Positions 52,789 to 52,994 of a stretch of DNA of 52,994 nucleotides are shown in pieces (within the stretch, counting starts at the first letter, position 1; every line of letters starts with the position of its first letter). The stretch comes from Streptomyces sp. STR69 (GTDB lineage: Bacteria > Actinomycetota > Actinomycetes > Streptomycetales > Streptomycetaceae). The stretch is from positions 1 to 52,994 of the forward strand of contig NZ_JALJRY010000048.1 in the NCBI RefSeq assembly GCF_024519455.1, given 5' to 3'. The notes below the pieces were generated by a model. It ran no database searches, had not been told where the DNA came from, and saw only the letters and a list, made by a program, of their open reading frames with translations. Both the position numbers and the translations under genes were made by a program.

Positions 52789-52994
52789 GCAACACAACCG
52801 CAGACAGACAGCACACATACGACGGCCCTCGCCGGGACGGCAATCCCATGGCGAGGGCCTGACCACCTAGGAAGAAAGCCCCTTCCCGATGGATACACGC
52901 GACATTACCGCGCCCCCGCGCGCCCAGTCCCGGCACACTGCCGACAAACACCCGAACCAGCGGCACCGGGCAGCACCCGGAGTCGGTCTCACAC
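52643..52994. other. Right-end region without a supported gene
   Basis: This stretch holds the right end of the IS and about 200 bp of flanking DNA. Apart from the stem-loop at 52824-52859 I see no coding signal, tRNA or clear promoter. Confidence 0.5.
52824..52859. terminator. Stem-loop near the right end
   Basis: GGCCCTCGCC (52824-52833) pairs perfectly with GGCGAGGGCC (52850-52859) around a 16-nt loop. It may terminate a gene lying beyond the window. Confidence 0.55.

Noticed and set aside
52784..52966. 60-codon open frame at the right end
   Set aside because: It spans a terminator-like stem-loop and has no ribosome site or recognisable sequence.

Overview
The window is chromosomal DNA from a high-GC actinomycete, almost certainly a Streptomyces. 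The evidence is very high GC with strong third-position bias, many GTG starts, an S10-spc-alpha ribosomal cluster with zinc-type S14 and no rpsD between rpsK and rpoA, LAETG/LPKTG surface proteins, a SigB/SigF-type sigma factor with partner-switching proteins, and an XRE/DUF397/ATPase trio of the whiJ type.

Layout, left to right. 1-3.5 kb: three minus-strand genes for secreted or surface proteins, two with sortase signals and one membrane-anchored. 3.6-5.8 kb: an anti-sigma-type ATPase and an anti-anti-sigma STAS protein, divergent from an SigF-family sigma factor. 6-8.9 kb: a degenerate-sigma/zinc-motif/membrane/ricin-lectin hybrid, a DUF5995 protein and a stand-alone HflX N-domain protein. 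8.9-15.4 kb: conserved housekeeping genes glmS, coaA, a DUF389 membrane protein, glmM, rpsI and rplM. 15.8-30.2 kb: an accessory block between rplM and truA. It holds a membrane-anchored hypothetical, a seven-gene minus-strand operon for an extracellular polysaccharide (cellulose-synthase-like GT2 with an in-frame amber stop, GH26 lipoprotein, two GT-C membrane transferases, UDP-glucose 6-dehydrogenase, polyprenol-phosphate-mannose synthase, GtrA) and a divergent 1464-residue secreted beta-propeller/Ig-like protein. 30.2-47.5 kb: truA, rplQ, rpoA, rpsK, rpsM, rpmJ, infA, map, adk, secY and the spc and S10 ribosomal genes, all on the minus strand. 48-49.3 kb: a secreted PL9 pectate lyase under a recognisable promoter with two LacI-type operator cores. 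49.4-51.1 kb: the XRE/DUF397/ATPase trio. 51.2-52.8 kb: an IS4-type insertion sequence with inverted ends.

In the polysaccharide operon, Ugd can supply UDP-glucuronate. The DPM1-like enzyme can supply polyprenol-phosphate-mannose to the GT-C enzymes outside the membrane, the GT2 would make the chain, and the GH26 lipoprotein would trim it. The GT2 stop codon is the largest anomaly: every downstream gene is intact. In mycobacteria the same truA-rplM interval carries ESX-4, so it looks like a flexible site inside an otherwise fixed region.

Regulatory sites stand out as much as genes: tandem hairpins exactly at the S10/spc boundary, a strong hairpin before secY, a hairpin abutting the rplM ribosome-binding site, helically phased repeats over the XRE promoter, an 18-bp tandem repeat array between the sigma-regulator genes, and a branched 81-bp structured element at the left edge. 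No tRNA, rRNA or CRISPR array was seen.
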